From Parabacteroides sp. TM07-1AC (GTDB lineage Bacteria; Bacteroidota; Bacteroidia; Bacteroidales; Tannerellaceae): a stretch of DNA of 64,000 nt. Below, in pieces: positions 41,855-51,073 of the stretch. The stretch lies in assembly GCF_003480915.1 (NCBI RefSeq), contig NZ_QUKD01000012.1, positions 62,227 through 126,226 on the forward strand. The letters run 5' to 3'. The translations under genes were made by a program, and so were the position numbers. Positions within the stretch are counted from its first letter, which is position 1, and the number at the start of each line of letters is the position of its first letter. A model generated the notes under the pieces. That model saw only the letters and a program-made list of their open reading frames with translations, was not told where the DNA came from and made no database searches.

Positions 41855-43099
41855 TTACTCGAACCGAATACTCTTGGCCGGGTCGATCTTGGTGATCAGG
41901 TAAGACGGGCCGAGCATCATCAGCATGGATGCACATAATGTTCCGATATTCAGCAGAACTAAAGAAAGTATACTCAGATCGATAGGCACTGCATCCAGAT
42001 AGTACGTAGACGGATCCAGTTTTATGACATGGAAATGAGACTGTATCAGGCAAATAGTAATCCCGATCACATTCCCCCAAAGCATCCCTTTCCCTATCAG
42101 GAAGAAAGAGATATAAAGAAATATCTTACGGATACTGGCGTTGTTCTCTCCCAACGCTTTCAGGATTCCGATCATATTGGTCCGCTCCAAAATAATGATC
42201 AGCAGACCGGAGATCATGGTGAAACCGGCAACAGCAAATATCAGGATAAGGATAACGACCACATTCACGTCCAACACATCGAGCCAGTTAAATATCATCG
42301 GATTCATCTCCTTGATCGAACGGGTAAAATAGGTATTTCCATGACGATCCTGCTTTTCTACTAAATTGAAATACAGGTCTTCCGCTATCTGATCCAGATC
42401 GTCGTAATCATCGACAAGCAATTCCAGCCCGCTGACTTCATCTTTCTCCCAACCGTTCAGACGACGTATCTGCTTGATATCCGCCAGGACAAATAACTTG
42501 TCGTAATCCATAAAACCGGTCTCGTAAATCCCGGCAATATTGAATTTGCGTGCACGGATATCTTCCTGAATAAAATAAGTCCGAACAGAATCCCCCAGTT
42601 TCAGATTTAATAAATCAGCTAAATATCGGGAAACAATGATATCGATCGAACTCTTATCCGGGTTTATCGTCAGTATCTCACCCTCTTTCAAATTATTCCG
42701 GAAGAAACTCCAGTCATAATCCGTATCGACACCCTTCAATACGATTCCCTGAAAATCACTGTCTGTTTTCAGAATCCCCATCTTTGTGGCATATGCTTCT
42801 ATATGCTTGATACCGGGGAACTCCTGAAGCGCCTGAAGCAATGAATCGCTCACTGCTATCGGTGTCGTTTCGTATGAACTGTTATTATCGAAATTGGTGA
42901 TCTGGATATGAGAACCGAAACCGATCACCTTATTACGGACCTCTTTTTTAAACCCGATTACAATAGCTACCGAAAGAATCATCACCGCCAGCCCGAGCGC
43001 AATCCCAATTATGGCAATACGAACAGCAGGAGGTGTAACCTGCCGGTCACCCTCCTTGCTGAAATGAATTCTTTGTGCTATAAATAATTCTAAGCGCAT
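41855..43099 (-). CDS. Lipoprotein-releasing ABC permease (LolC/LolE-like)
   Basis: 414 residues: one N-terminal helix after FIAQRIHFSKEGDRQVTPPAVRIAIIGIALGL, a periplasmic domain (about 50-270), three C-terminal helices with RTNMIGILKALGENNASIRKIFLY, and the ending ITKIDPAKSIRFE. The opening and the NMIGILKALG block are typical of LolC/E, not of the MacB-like permeases at 12-23 kb. In Bacteroidetes a single Lol permease may act as a homodimer. No LolD lies next to it. Confidence 0.88.
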   Translation of the reverse strand: MRLELFIAQRIHFSKEGDRQVTPPAVRIAIIGIALGLAVMILSVAIVIGFKKEVRNKVIGFGSHIQITNFDNNSSYETTPIAVSDSLLQALQEFPGIKHIEAYATKMGILKTDSDFQGIVLKGVDTDYDWSFFRNNLKEGEILTINPDKSSIDIIVSRYLADLLNLKLGDSVRTYFIQEDIRARKFNIAGIYETGFMDYDKLFVLADIKQIRRLNGWEKDEVSGLELLVDDYDDLDQIAEDLYFNLVEKQDRHGNTYFTRSIKEMNPMIFNWLDVLDVNVVVILILIFAVAGFTMISGLLIIILERTNMIGILKALGENNASIRKIFLYISFFLIGKGMLWGNVIGITICLIQSHFHVIKLDPSTYYLDAVPIDLSILSLVLLNIGTLCASMLMMLGPSYLITKIDPAKSIRFE

Positions 43100-43102
43100 A
43101 GC

Positions 43103-43183
43103 AATTGAAAGTTGAAAATTGAAAATTGAGAATCAGCCTCCTCTCTCTCTAATTTTCAATTTTCAATTCTCCATTTTCAATTA
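43103..43183. repeat. AT-rich inverted repeat (AATTTTCAA type), copy 1
   Basis: TTGAAAATTGAAAATT (within 43113-43128) pairs with AATTTTCAATTTTCAA (43151-43166) around a loop rich in CTCT. It fills the gap between the LolC/E-like and aminotransferase genes. A related copy lies on the other side of the aminotransferase. Confidence 0.75.
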
Positions 43184-44383
43184 TTAAATGACTCTTCCCG
43201 GGTATGCTTCCAACGCCTTAGCCAACACAACCAACGCATTTGCCAGATCTTCTTTTTTCAGTACATAAGCAATACGCACTTCATTCTTACCCAGACCAGG
43301 CGTTGTATAGAAGCCGGAAGCCGGAGCCATCATGACTGTCTGCCCTTCATATTCAAATTCATCCAGACACCAGGCACAGAACTTATCGGCATCATCCACC
43401 GGCAGTTTGGCAACCGTATAAAAAGCTCCCATAGGGATCGGAGAATAGCATCCCGGAATACGATTCAGGCCGTCGATCAGGAATTTACGACGTTCCACAT
43501 ATTCGTTATACACCTCCAGCATATACTCTTCAGGCGTATCCAATGAAGCCTCGGCAATAATCTGTCCGATCAATGGAGGACTCAAACGGGCCTGACACCA
43601 TTTCATAACATTTTCCTTCACCATCTGGTTCTTCGTGATCAGCGCACCGATACGGATACCGCATTCACTGTAACGCTTAGAAACAGAATCGACCAAGACC
43701 ACATTATTCTCTATCCCTTTCAAATGAAAAGCAGAGATATAAGGTGCTCCGGTATAACAAAACTCGCGATACACCTCATCCGAGAAAAGGAACAGATCGT
43801 ACTTCTTCACGATATCACGAATCTGATCCATCTCCTTTTGTGTATAGAGATAACCGGTCGGATTGTTCGGGTTACAAATCAGAATCGCTTTTGTACGCGG
43901 TGTGATCAGTTCCTCAAAACGTTCTACGGATGGAAGAGCAAAACCCTCGTCGATAGTGGACGGAACCGTTTTGATCACAGCCCCACTCGAAATGGCAAAT
44001 GCCATATAGTTGGCATACGCAGGTTCGGGAACGATAATTTCATCCCCCGGATCCAAACAAGCCATAAAAGAGAAGAACACAGCTTCCGAACCACCGGTTG
44101 TGATGATTATATCGTCAACATCGACATTGATATTGAATTTCGCATAATATTTAACCAATTTCTCACGGAAACTACGAATCCCTTCACTGGGTGAATATTC
44201 CAAAACCTTACGGTCAATACGGCGCATCGCCTCCATCGCGACCTCAGGAGTAGGTAAATCCGGTTGACCGATATTCAGATGGTACACCTTGGTACCCTTT
44301 GCCTTAGCCTTATTGGCTAGCGGAACTAGTTTTCTAATGGGGGAAGCCGGCATGTTGACACCCCGCTGTGAGATATTAGGCAT
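43184..44383 (-). CDS. Pyridoxal-phosphate aminotransferase, class I/II
   Basis: 399 residues. Fold-type I motifs: HLNIGQPDLPTPEVAMEA, TTGGSEAVFFSFMACLDPGDEIIVPEPAYANY, the Asn-Pro turn CNPNNPTGYLYT, FLFSDEVYREF, and the PLP lysine in DSVSKRYSECGIRIGALIT (about 238). Closest to the aspartate/aromatic aminotransferase group. The exact amino acid is uncertain. An alternative start is Met11. A TATCTTTG -7 box lies upstream (44422-44415 on the minus strand). Confidence 0.9.
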   Translation of the reverse strand: MPNISQRGVNMPASPIRKLVPLANKAKAKGTKVYHLNIGQPDLPTPEVAMEAMRRIDRKVLEYSPSEGIRSFREKLVKYYAKFNINVDVDDIIITTGGSEAVFFSFMACLDPGDEIIVPEPAYANYMAFAISSGAVIKTVPSTIDEGFALPSVERFEELITPRTKAILICNPNNPTGYLYTQKEMDQIRDIVKKYDLFLFSDEVYREFCYTGAPYISAFHLKGIENNVVLVDSVSKRYSECGIRIGALITKNQMVKENVMKWCQARLSPPLIGQIIAEASLDTPEEYMLEVYNEYVERRKFLIDGLNRIPGCYSPIPMGAFYTVAKLPVDDADKFCAWCLDEFEYEGQTVMMAPASGFYTTPGLGKNEVRIAYVLKKEDLANALVVLAKALEAYPGRVI

Positions 44384-44428
44384 TACTTTTTCTATATGTT
44401 AGTTTAAAGTTCGGCAAAGATAGGAAAT

Positions 44429-44511
44429 AATTGAAAATTGAAAGTTGAAAATTTAAAATTAATATCGGTTTGCATGTTTTCCCCTCATTTAATTTTCAAT
44501 TTTCAATAATC
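44429..44511. repeat. AT-rich inverted repeat (AATTTTCAA type), copy 2
   Basis: ATTGAAAATTGAAAGTTG (44430-44447) faces AATTTTCAATTTTCAAT (44491-44507). Same family as 43103-43183, so the aminotransferase gene is framed by two copies. Confidence 0.72.
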
Positions 44512-44524
44512 ATTTCTCAATTCC

Positions 44525-45421
44525 TCAAATTCCCGGACGGGGTGAATCTTTGCTGGCATGCATAGTCGAGATAAACGCATGCGGATCTATCTCTTTAATC
44601 TCGTCTTTCAGACGCGGCATATCCTTACGTTCAGCGATAGTGAAAATGATCTCTTTCTCCTGTCCTTCATACATTCCGCGTCCATGCAGGAAAGTACCGC
44701 GCATCCCCATCTTGCCGACGATCAGGTCTTTTATTTCCTGTGTTTTCTTCGACACGATAAATACGGCACGGTTCGGATTCTCCGTCTGGAACATTTCAAC
44801 CACCTTTCCATAGACAAAGATGGCAAACCAGGAATACAAAGGCACTGCCCAATCCTGAAACACGATCAAACCGAGCATTACGATGGCAGAGTCAAGCAAT
44901 ATGATCATATTACTTACTTTCAGGTTGGAATTATTGGCAATGACGCGGGCCAGTACATCAGTCCCCGCACTCGTACTTTGTGCCTTAAAGACGCAAGTCA
45001 CACCAAGACCCAATATCGCCCCTCCATAGAAACAGGCAATAAAGGTATCATTTTCCACCAGCGGTTCCGTTCCGCAGAAATAAGACAGCGTATCGGTGAA
45101 AACGGAGATAAGCACAAATGTCACTATCGTTTTCGGTCCCGAAGAAAGCCCGATTTTTTTCATTGCCAGTATCAGCAACGGCACGTTGAAGCACAAGGCT
45201 GTAGCACCCATCGGCAAACCATCAGGAAAAACAGAGAAAACTCCTTTCGTGACATAATGTAAAACAATGGAAATACCATATACCCCACCTGGTACGATTT
45301 TATAAGGGGCAAGAAAAAGCACATAGCTCAGTGCCTGGAGAAAAGCTCCGACTACAATAAAAGAATAGTCGAAAACACTGCTTCTCAATGTAGCATTAGA
45401 AGGAAAACCTAGTTGTTTCAT
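44525..45421 (-). CDS. YitT-family membrane protein (DUF2179)
   Basis: 298 residues. Five or so N-terminal membrane helices (YSFIVVGAFLQALSYVLFLAPYKIVPGGVYGISIVL; GLGVTCVFKAQSTSAGTDVLARVI). The C-terminal cytoplasmic DUF2179 domain has VFIVSKKTQEIKDLIVGKMGMRGTFLHGRGMYEGQEKEII. Function unknown; often annotated as a putative transporter. Confidence 0.92.
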   Translation of the reverse strand: MKQLGFPSNATLRSSVFDYSFIVVGAFLQALSYVLFLAPYKIVPGGVYGISIVLHYVTKGVFSVFPDGLPMGATALCFNVPLLILAMKKIGLSSGPKTIVTFVLISVFTDTLSYFCGTEPLVENDTFIACFYGGAILGLGVTCVFKAQSTSAGTDVLARVIANNSNLKVSNMIILLDSAIVMLGLIVFQDWAVPLYSWFAIFVYGKVVEMFQTENPNRAVFIVSKKTQEIKDLIVGKMGMRGTFLHGRGMYEGQEKEIIFTIAERKDMPRLKDEIKEIDPHAFISTMHASKDSPRPGI

Positions 45422-45458
45422 GATAAGATTAAATCATTATTTGTTCTTTTAAGTATTG

Positions 45459-45492
45459 CAAAGATAGATAAAAAAAGAAGAGACTACACAAA
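45459..45492 (-). promoter_or_regulatory. yitT promoter, overlapping the upstream terminator
   Basis: Minus strand TTTG (45492-45489), 22 bases, then TATCTTTG (45466-45459), about 38 bases before the start codon. The -33 part lies in the loop of the preceding gene's terminator, so termination and initiation share DNA. Confidence 0.5.
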
Positions 45493-45512
45493 CTAATTGC
45501 GTAATCTCTTCT
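45470..45512 (-). terminator. Terminator of the small LTxxQ protein gene
   Basis: Minus strand: AGAAGAGATTAC pairs with GTAGTCTCTTCT (one G-U pair, 13-base loop), followed by TTTTTTATC. It lies 55 bases after the stop codon of the gene at 45567. Confidence 0.8.
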
Positions 45513-45566
45513 ATCTATTTTTAACAACCTCAATCCGGAATTAAACAATCCCGGTACCTTTTATTA

Positions 45567-45920
45567 TTAAAGGCTCAATGCGCGGTTATTATTATTTGTT
45601 ACATTCAACAATGTTACATATTTGCGATACTGATCGGGAGTCAGAACCTGTTTCATCAATTTCAAGTTCCCATATACAGCCTGATGCATTTTCTTCTGTT
45701 GTTTGCTTTCGCTTGAACGAAGGCTTGCACGTTGCATATCAAGGAAATATTCATTTATATTTGCTACTTCATTTGTCTGAGATGGAGTTAATTGTAAATA
45801 ATAACTCAGTTTTTCAAAGTTAATAGCAAACGGTTCTTTACTCATCTTACGGCTCTCGCGTGCAAAACCTACTGTTGCACATAATAAAATGGCTGCTACA
45901 GCCATACCAAAACGTCTCAT
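45567..45920 (-). CDS. Small secreted protein with LTxxQ-like motifs
   Basis: 117 residues from MRRFGMAVAAILLCATVGFA, a clear signal peptide. The mature part is helical, with LTPSQTNEVANINEYF and LTPDQYRKYVTLLN, reminiscent of the paired LTxxQ motifs of Spy/CpxP periplasmic chaperones. The resemblance is short and could be chance. A longer frame adds 25 residues that would hide the signal peptide, so I reject it. Role unknown. Confidence 0.72.
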   Translation of the reverse strand: MRRFGMAVAAILLCATVGFARESRKMSKEPFAINFEKLSYYLQLTPSQTNEVANINEYFLDMQRASLRSSESKQQKKMHQAVYGNLKLMKQVLTPDQYRKYVTLLNVTNNNNRALSL

Positions 45921-46036
45921 AATACCTAAACATTTAATTAATAAACCTAAACATGGAGGCCGCTGCCTCCTATCTATCTCTCTTTTTGCGTTCATCTATA
46001 TAACAGCATGTTTTATAACATTGTTCACGAACAGGT

Positions 46037-46561
46037 TTATTTATTCATCCAAATGATCGGATATCCCAGTCTCCGCTTGATTTCCTCCATCTCCGCGCTA
46101 TGCCACATTTCATGTTTGAAGCACCAGGACAATGCCTCATATTTGTTTTCAGCAACCGGATGTCTAAAAGGAATAGGTTCTAACGGAGTATATAAAATAT
46201 CATCACTTAAACCCGACAGGTTTTCAATACAAATTTCATGAACAGCGTCCAGCTGGCTTTTCAATACGGAAGCTGTTACAACATCCTCTTTGACAGACCG
46301 GTGCAACGTACCCATCCCGTTAAACTGTTTATTATATTGCGCCAAAGGAATCACCCGTTTTACTTTTTCATTCAATCCCGTTATCACAGTTATTGCGTGA
46401 AAGTTCTGGGCAACGATCAGATGTCCGATCTGCCAGGCGAAGTTTGAATCCGTATTTTCCGGTATGACAAACCATAAATCTTCAGGGAGTTCCGAAACCA
46501 GGCGATTGACAAAATTTCTTGCTTCAATGATCTGTTCTCTCAAAAATTCAATTCTACTCAT
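46037..46561 (-). CDS. DinB-family protein
   Basis: 174 residues, four-helix bundle pattern of DinB/YfiT proteins. The three metal-binding His positions are suggested by WQIGHLIVAQNFHA and CFKHEMWHSAEMEEIKRRLG. Members are metal-dependent thiol transferases or hydrolases of unknown substrate. The 64-base gap separates it from the sigma factor gene upstream on the same strand. Confidence 0.85.
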   Translation of the reverse strand: MSRIEFLREQIIEARNFVNRLVSELPEDLWFVIPENTDSNFAWQIGHLIVAQNFHAITVITGLNEKVKRVIPLAQYNKQFNGMGTLHRSVKEDVVTASVLKSQLDAVHEICIENLSGLSDDILYTPLEPIPFRHPVAENKYEALSWCFKHEMWHSAEMEEIKRRLGYPIIWMNK

Positions 46562-46625
46562 AATGTCTACTTTTTTAAGTTATACATTAATCATTAGTGA
46601 ACAGAAGAGCAGGATATGTGACAAC

Positions 46626-47306
46626 TCAGTCCAAAAATTTTTCCCAATAATTCTTTCTTGGTAAATCTTTTTCGAATTTCTGATACATATCGGCCAGCCG
46701 TATCATTTTCGCTACAGTAGAATATTCTTTGTTCAGATCGATATGGTAAACTTGTTTGCAAATTCGGCATTTACATGTCCCGGCAGGATTATATAACGGA
46801 CAGGTATCATTCATAAAATGACTGATCTTATTGATAGAACGAGAGGATATTTGTCGGATATTTTCCACCGACATTTCCATAATACGACTGATCTGTTTAT
46901 GGGAAAGACCTATATTTTCCTTAAAGATGAAGATCAGACGAGCATCATTATTCAAACAGTGATTCAATGCAGTCAGGCACCAGTCACACCTTTCTTTCAC
47001 CCATTCTTTCCGATCCTCGTCAGAGCCGGAATATTCAATTTCCTCCAATCCTCTGAATTGCTCCAACTTCAGCAGTGTCGCTACCTTTTCATTTTGAGCA
47101 TACCGTAAAATAGTCCGTTTCGCAACCGTGTAAATCCAGGTAGACAATTCAGAATCTCCATTAAAAGAAGACAGGCTTTTAAAGACTTCATACCAGACTT
47201 CCTGTGCTGCCTCTTTCGCAATCTCCCTATTCTGGATCATCCGGTGAGCGATGGTAGCAACCATCCTCCCGTATTGTTCAACTAAATATTTACGATCTAA
47301 ATCCAT
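46626..47306 (-). CDS. ECF-type sigma factor with C-terminal cysteine cluster
   Basis: 226 residues. Region 2 is recognisable (VATIAHRMIQNREIAKEAAQEVWYEVFKSLSSF, ELSTWIYTVAKRTI), as is region 4 (ARLIFIFKENIGLSHKQISRIMEMSVENIRQISSRSINKI). After it comes a tail of about 70 residues with C-X8-C-X-C-X2-C (in CPLYNPAGTCKCRICKQVYH), probably a zinc or redox site, which is unusual for ECF factors. No anti-sigma gene lies beside it. The tail may be the sensor. Confidence 0.85.
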   Translation of the reverse strand: MDLDRKYLVEQYGRMVATIAHRMIQNREIAKEAAQEVWYEVFKSLSSFNGDSELSTWIYTVAKRTILRYAQNEKVATLLKLEQFRGLEEIEYSGSDEDRKEWVKERCDWCLTALNHCLNNDARLIFIFKENIGLSHKQISRIMEMSVENIRQISSRSINKISHFMNDTCPLYNPAGTCKCRICKQVYHIDLNKEYSTVAKMIRLADMYQKFEKDLPRKNYWEKFLD

Positions 47307-47312
47307 AGGTAA

Positions 47313-48488
47313 TCAGTCTATCAGTTTATTCTTCTCATACGATGACCGTACCCAACGCAGATAAACCAGAAGCGACACCAGACAGCAACCCGAACCGACT
47401 AAATAAGCTGTTGCCAGATCAGCACGCGAAGCAATAAAACCGGCAGCAAGCATACCGATCCCCACACCGAAATCGAAAGAAGTCAGATAAGTAGAAGTAG
47501 CCGTCCCACGCATATGATGTGGAGCAACATTCACAAAAAGACATTGAATAGCCGGTACACAAACACCAAACCCGATACCGATAGCCAAGGCAGAAGCGAA
47601 GAAAACAATCTCATTATGGAAAAGGGCAAAAACGGCAAACGAAAGTGTTAGGAACGTCAGTGCACTGATCGACACCAGATGAATCTTTCCGTGATCGACC
47701 AAACGTCCGGAAATAAGACGGGCCACTCCGACTCCTATCGCCATGAAAATAAAGAAATAACCCGGATTTGCTACATTGATTTCTTTCCCGTACAACACCA
47801 CAAAAGAGGTCACCATCCCATAAGGAATAGCACTCAACAGATAGGCCAAAGCCGTCGGCAATGCTTTCACCAGGATAAAACGATCCAGTGAAAAAGTTGG
47901 TCTCGGCACTTTCTCCCGCTTAGGATAACGAATCAGACAAACCGAACCGACACCCACCAAAGCGATTACCAATCCGACAAACACCACAGGATGAAAACCG
48001 AACCGGTCATAAATAAACACGGCCACCAACGGCGAGAGCGACATTGCCAGGTTGATCGTCAACCCATAAAAGCCCATTCCCTCCCCTCTTCGTTTGGAAG
48101 GAATCACATCGATCGCTATGGTATTTCCGGCAACGGAAGTCATTCCCATAAATCCACCCTGAATAAAACGAACTGCCATAATAGTCAACACCGTCGTTGC
48201 AAACAAATAACCGGTAAACATACAGGCAAAAACCATAAAGGCAAACAAATATAATGGTTTACGGGAAAAACAATCCACCAGATATCCGGAGAACGGACGA
48301 ACACATAACAAACCGATCGAATAACTGGAAAGGGCGATTCCCACTTCCGACGGGTTAATCTTCAGAACTTCCACCAAGTAAACCGGCATAGTTGGCATCA
48401 ACATGTAGAATGAGAAGTTCATCAGGAAATAAGAGATACAACACTGAATGAAATTCCGGTTCCAAAGCACAGGTTTCGTTTCGTTCAT
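47313..48488 (-). CDS. MFS transporter
   Basis: 391 residues from the ATG giving MNETKPVLWNRNFIQ; twelve hydrophobic segments. Motif A-like loop GYLVDCFSRKPLYLF, second-half loop SGRLVDHGKIH, and GMTSVAGNTIAIDVIPSKRRGEGMGFYGL resemble arabinose-efflux/YfcJ-like exporters. Substrate unknown. It ends 6 bases upstream of the sigma factor gene on the same strand, so the two may be co-transcribed. Confidence 0.88.
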   Translation of the reverse strand: MNETKPVLWNRNFIQCCISYFLMNFSFYMLMPTMPVYLVEVLKINPSEVGIALSSYSIGLLCVRPFSGYLVDCFSRKPLYLFAFMVFACMFTGYLFATTVLTIMAVRFIQGGFMGMTSVAGNTIAIDVIPSKRRGEGMGFYGLTINLAMSLSPLVAVFIYDRFGFHPVVFVGLVIALVGVGSVCLIRYPKREKVPRPTFSLDRFILVKALPTALAYLLSAIPYGMVTSFVVLYGKEINVANPGYFFIFMAIGVGVARLISGRLVDHGKIHLVSISALTFLTLSFAVFALFHNEIVFFASALAIGIGFGVCVPAIQCLFVNVAPHHMRGTATSTYLTSFDFGVGIGMLAAGFIASRADLATAYLVGSGCCLVSLLVYLRWVRSSYEKNKLID

Positions 48489-48556
48489 ATCTTTAGTAAT
48501 TAAATACGGATGGAAATACTCCCACCCGTACATTATATTATATATGTAATATCGTA

Positions 48557-50440
48557 TTAAGCCAATTCACTTAGCTCCAGCCAACGCATTGTCTTTTCGT
48601 CGATTTCTTCAATTACTTTCGCAATACGTTCCGACTTAGTCATCAATTCATCGTTGCTAAGAGTTCCGCTGCTCATTGCCGTTTCCAGTTCAGCTTTTTC
48701 GGCTTCAAGCTGCGGTATTTCCGCTTCCAGAGCTTCGAACTCCTTCCGCTCCTTGAAAGTAAGTTTCTTTTTCTGCTCAGGCTGCGGACGGTTATTCTTT
48801 TCAGGAGCCGGTGTTTGTTTGGGCTGACGGGCTGCCTCCGCCTCTTTCTCCAACTGATCCTGCACCTCTTTCCAGTCACGGTATTGGGTATAATTACCAG
48901 GGAAATCCTTCAAATCGGCATTACCACGGAATACTAACAAGTGATCGACTACTTTATCCATAAAGTAACGGTCGTGCGAAACAACGATTACACACCCCTT
49001 AAAGTTACGCAGGTACTCTTCCAATACATTCAAGGTCACGATATCCAGATCATTGGTCGGCTCATCCAGTACCAGGAAGTTCGGGTTGCGCATCAGGACA
49101 GTACATAGATATAAACGACGTTTTTCTCCACCACTCAGTTTGTAGACATAGCTATGTTGCTTCTCGGGAGTGAACAGGAAATAATTCAGGAACTGAGAAA
49201 CACCCAACTTCTTTCCGTCTCCAAGATCGACATATTCGGCTATATCCTGCACGACATCGATCACCTTCATCTGCTCGTCAAACTGCAGACCATCCTGACT
49301 GTAATAGCCGAAACGTACAGTTTCGCCGACATCGAAGCGTCCGCTATCCGGTTCCACTTCGCCCATCAGCATTTTAATAAAGGTAGACTTCCCTGTTCCG
49401 TTGTTACCTACGATACCCATCTTTTCGTAACGGGCAAAAATATAATTGAAATCTTCTACAATCTTGATACTGCCGAAACTTTTCGTAACATGTTCCGCTT
49501 CAAAAATCTTCGAACCGATATAGGATGCTTTCACATCCAGGTTCACATTACCGTTGTCTCGTTGCTGCTTGGCTTTCTTTTCCAGCTCATAAAAAGCATC
49601 GATACGATATTTAGCTTTCGTACCGCGTGCCTGCGGCTGGCGGCGCATCCATTCCAACTCTTTACGCAACAGGTTGTTGGCACGTTCCACCTCTGTGTTC
49701 ATCGTCTCCATCCGTTCCTGACGTTTTTCCAGATAATAGCTGTAATTACCTTTATACTGGTAAATTTGCTGACGGTCTATTTCGATAATCTCGCTGCAGA
49801 CACGATCCAGGAAATAACGGTCGTGAGTAACCATCAGGATACTTATATTCGCACGGCTCAGATATCCTTCCAGCCATTCGGTCATTTCCAGGTCGAGGTG
49901 GTTGGTCGGCTCATCGAGAATGATCAGTTCAGGGTCGGTGATCAGAACGTTAGCCAATGCCACACGTTTCAACTGCCCACCGGACAGATGTTCCACTTTC
50001 TGATCGAAGTTTGTGATCTTCAACTGCGAAAGGATCTGTTTGGCACGTTGTTCATAATCCCAGGCTTTCAGGTTATCCATACGCATCAGGATATCCTGCA
50101 GGTTGGAATGATCATCGCTGGCCATAGCTTCTTCATACTCAGCGATCAGACGTACCGTCTCATTGGGAGAATAGAAACAAGCCTGCAACACAGTCAACCC
50201 TTCCGGATAAACAGGTGTCTGCTCCAGATAACCGACACGCAGGTCGTTGCGGAACACAACTGCCCCATTATCATAATCCTCCTTTCCGGCAATGATATTC
50301 AGTAAAGTTGTTTTACCTGTACCGTTCTTTGCAATAAGGCCCACTTTCTGACCTTGTGCAATACCAAATGTAATATCCTCAAAAAGAACCAAATCGCCGA
50401 AGCTCTTGGTCAGTCCGTCTATCTGTAAATAACTGATCAT
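48557..50440 (-). CDS. ABC-F family ATPase, Uup-like
   Basis: 627 residues, two ABC domains without membrane parts. Walker A motifs are GLIAKNGTGKTTLL and GIVGNNGTGKSTFI; signatures are LSGGQLKRVALANVL and LSGGEKRRLYLCTVL; Walker B ends in DEPTNHLDL and DEPTNDLDI. The inter-domain linker is charged (MRRQPQARGTKAKYRIDAFYELEKKA), and a C-terminal coiled coil follows (about 540-620), as in Uup. It acts on ribosomes or on DNA precise excision in other bacteria. A -7 box TATCTTTG lies at 50475-50468. Confidence 0.93.
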   Translation of the reverse strand: MISYLQIDGLTKSFGDLVLFEDITFGIAQGQKVGLIAKNGTGKTTLLNIIAGKEDYDNGAVVFRNDLRVGYLEQTPVYPEGLTVLQACFYSPNETVRLIAEYEEAMASDDHSNLQDILMRMDNLKAWDYEQRAKQILSQLKITNFDQKVEHLSGGQLKRVALANVLITDPELIILDEPTNHLDLEMTEWLEGYLSRANISILMVTHDRYFLDRVCSEIIEIDRQQIYQYKGNYSYYLEKRQERMETMNTEVERANNLLRKELEWMRRQPQARGTKAKYRIDAFYELEKKAKQQRDNGNVNLDVKASYIGSKIFEAEHVTKSFGSIKIVEDFNYIFARYEKMGIVGNNGTGKSTFIKMLMGEVEPDSGRFDVGETVRFGYYSQDGLQFDEQMKVIDVVQDIAEYVDLGDGKKLGVSQFLNYFLFTPEKQHSYVYKLSGGEKRRLYLCTVLMRNPNFLVLDEPTNDLDIVTLNVLEEYLRNFKGCVIVVSHDRYFMDKVVDHLLVFRGNADLKDFPGNYTQYRDWKEVQDQLEKEAEAARQPKQTPAPEKNNRPQPEQKKKLTFKERKEFEALEAEIPQLEAEKAELETAMSSGTLSNDELMTKSERIAKVIEEIDEKTMRWLELSELA

Positions 50441-50669
50441 ACTGCCTTTTATGCTTTAAATGCCGGACAAAGATACAAAAAATAGGCGTTAGGTTACTAT
50501 TAAAGGTTAAGTGTTCGCAGTTTGCTTAAATAAAGAAACTGTAAATTAAAACAAATTCCTAGTTTTGTAATTCAAAAAACAGGAATAATGAAAAAATACA
50601 ATAAGACATTATGATATTTTGCTGAAGAGGAAAAATAAGTCACAATACAATTTCCCCGTAAATTTTCTC

Positions 50670-50700
50670 TTGCTATTATTCTGATAGTTTTATATATTTG
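50670..50700 (+). promoter_or_regulatory. Promoter of the mazG-helicase operon
   Basis: TATATTTG at 50693-50700 is a full TAnnTTTG -7 box, with TTG (50670-50672) 20 bases upstream as a partial -33. The ATG follows 31 bases later. Confidence 0.6.
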
Positions 50701-50731
50701 TCTTTCAATCAAACCCATTAAAATAAAAGTA

Positions 50732-51073
50732 ATGAAAAATAATCAATCAGATATACAAGAAATTATGGAACAAATTGTTAAGTTCACAAAGGAGAGAGAC
50801 TGGGATCAGTTCCATAATGGAAAAGATCTAGCTCTGGCTCTGTCTATCGAAGCTTCAGAACTTAACGAAGCTTTTTTATGGAAAGAAGCCGATAGAGCCA
50901 ATGTCGATAAAATAAAAGAAGAATTAGCAGACATCATGAATTATGCCTTTCTGATTGCTTACAAATATAATCTGGATATTAAAGATATCATTCTTACTAA
51001 ATTAGCAAAGAATGCAGAAAAATACCCGGTAAATAAATCCAAAGGTAACGCTAAAAAATACAATGAGTTATGA
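50732..51073 (+). CDS. MazG-like nucleotide pyrophosphohydrolase
   Basis: 113 residues of the single-domain MazG-like/RS21-C6 group, which hydrolyses (d)NTPs to monophosphates. The metal-binding motif is intact: Glu43-x-x-Glu46 (ASELNEAFLW) and Glu64-x-x-Asp67 (EELADIMN). Its last bases overlap the next gene as ATGA, so the helicase fusion is translationally coupled to it. The region is clearly more AT-rich than its neighbours, a sign of transfer. Nucleotide depletion is a known antiphage strategy; that role here is inferred. Confidence 0.9.
   Translation: MKNNQSDIQEIMEQIVKFTKERDWDQFHNGKDLALALSIEASELNEAFLWKEADRANVDKIKEELADIMNYAFLIAYKYNLDIKDIILTKLAKNAEKYPVNKSKGNAKKYNEL

Noticed and set aside
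49154..50305. 383-codon plus-strand frame opposite the ABC-F gene
   Set aside because: Antisense of a well-supported ABC-F ATPase; no recognisable protein features.
50441..50669. Possible RNA gene between abcF and mazG
   Set aside because: AT-rich sequence with no stable fold that I can see, apart from the two promoters at its ends.
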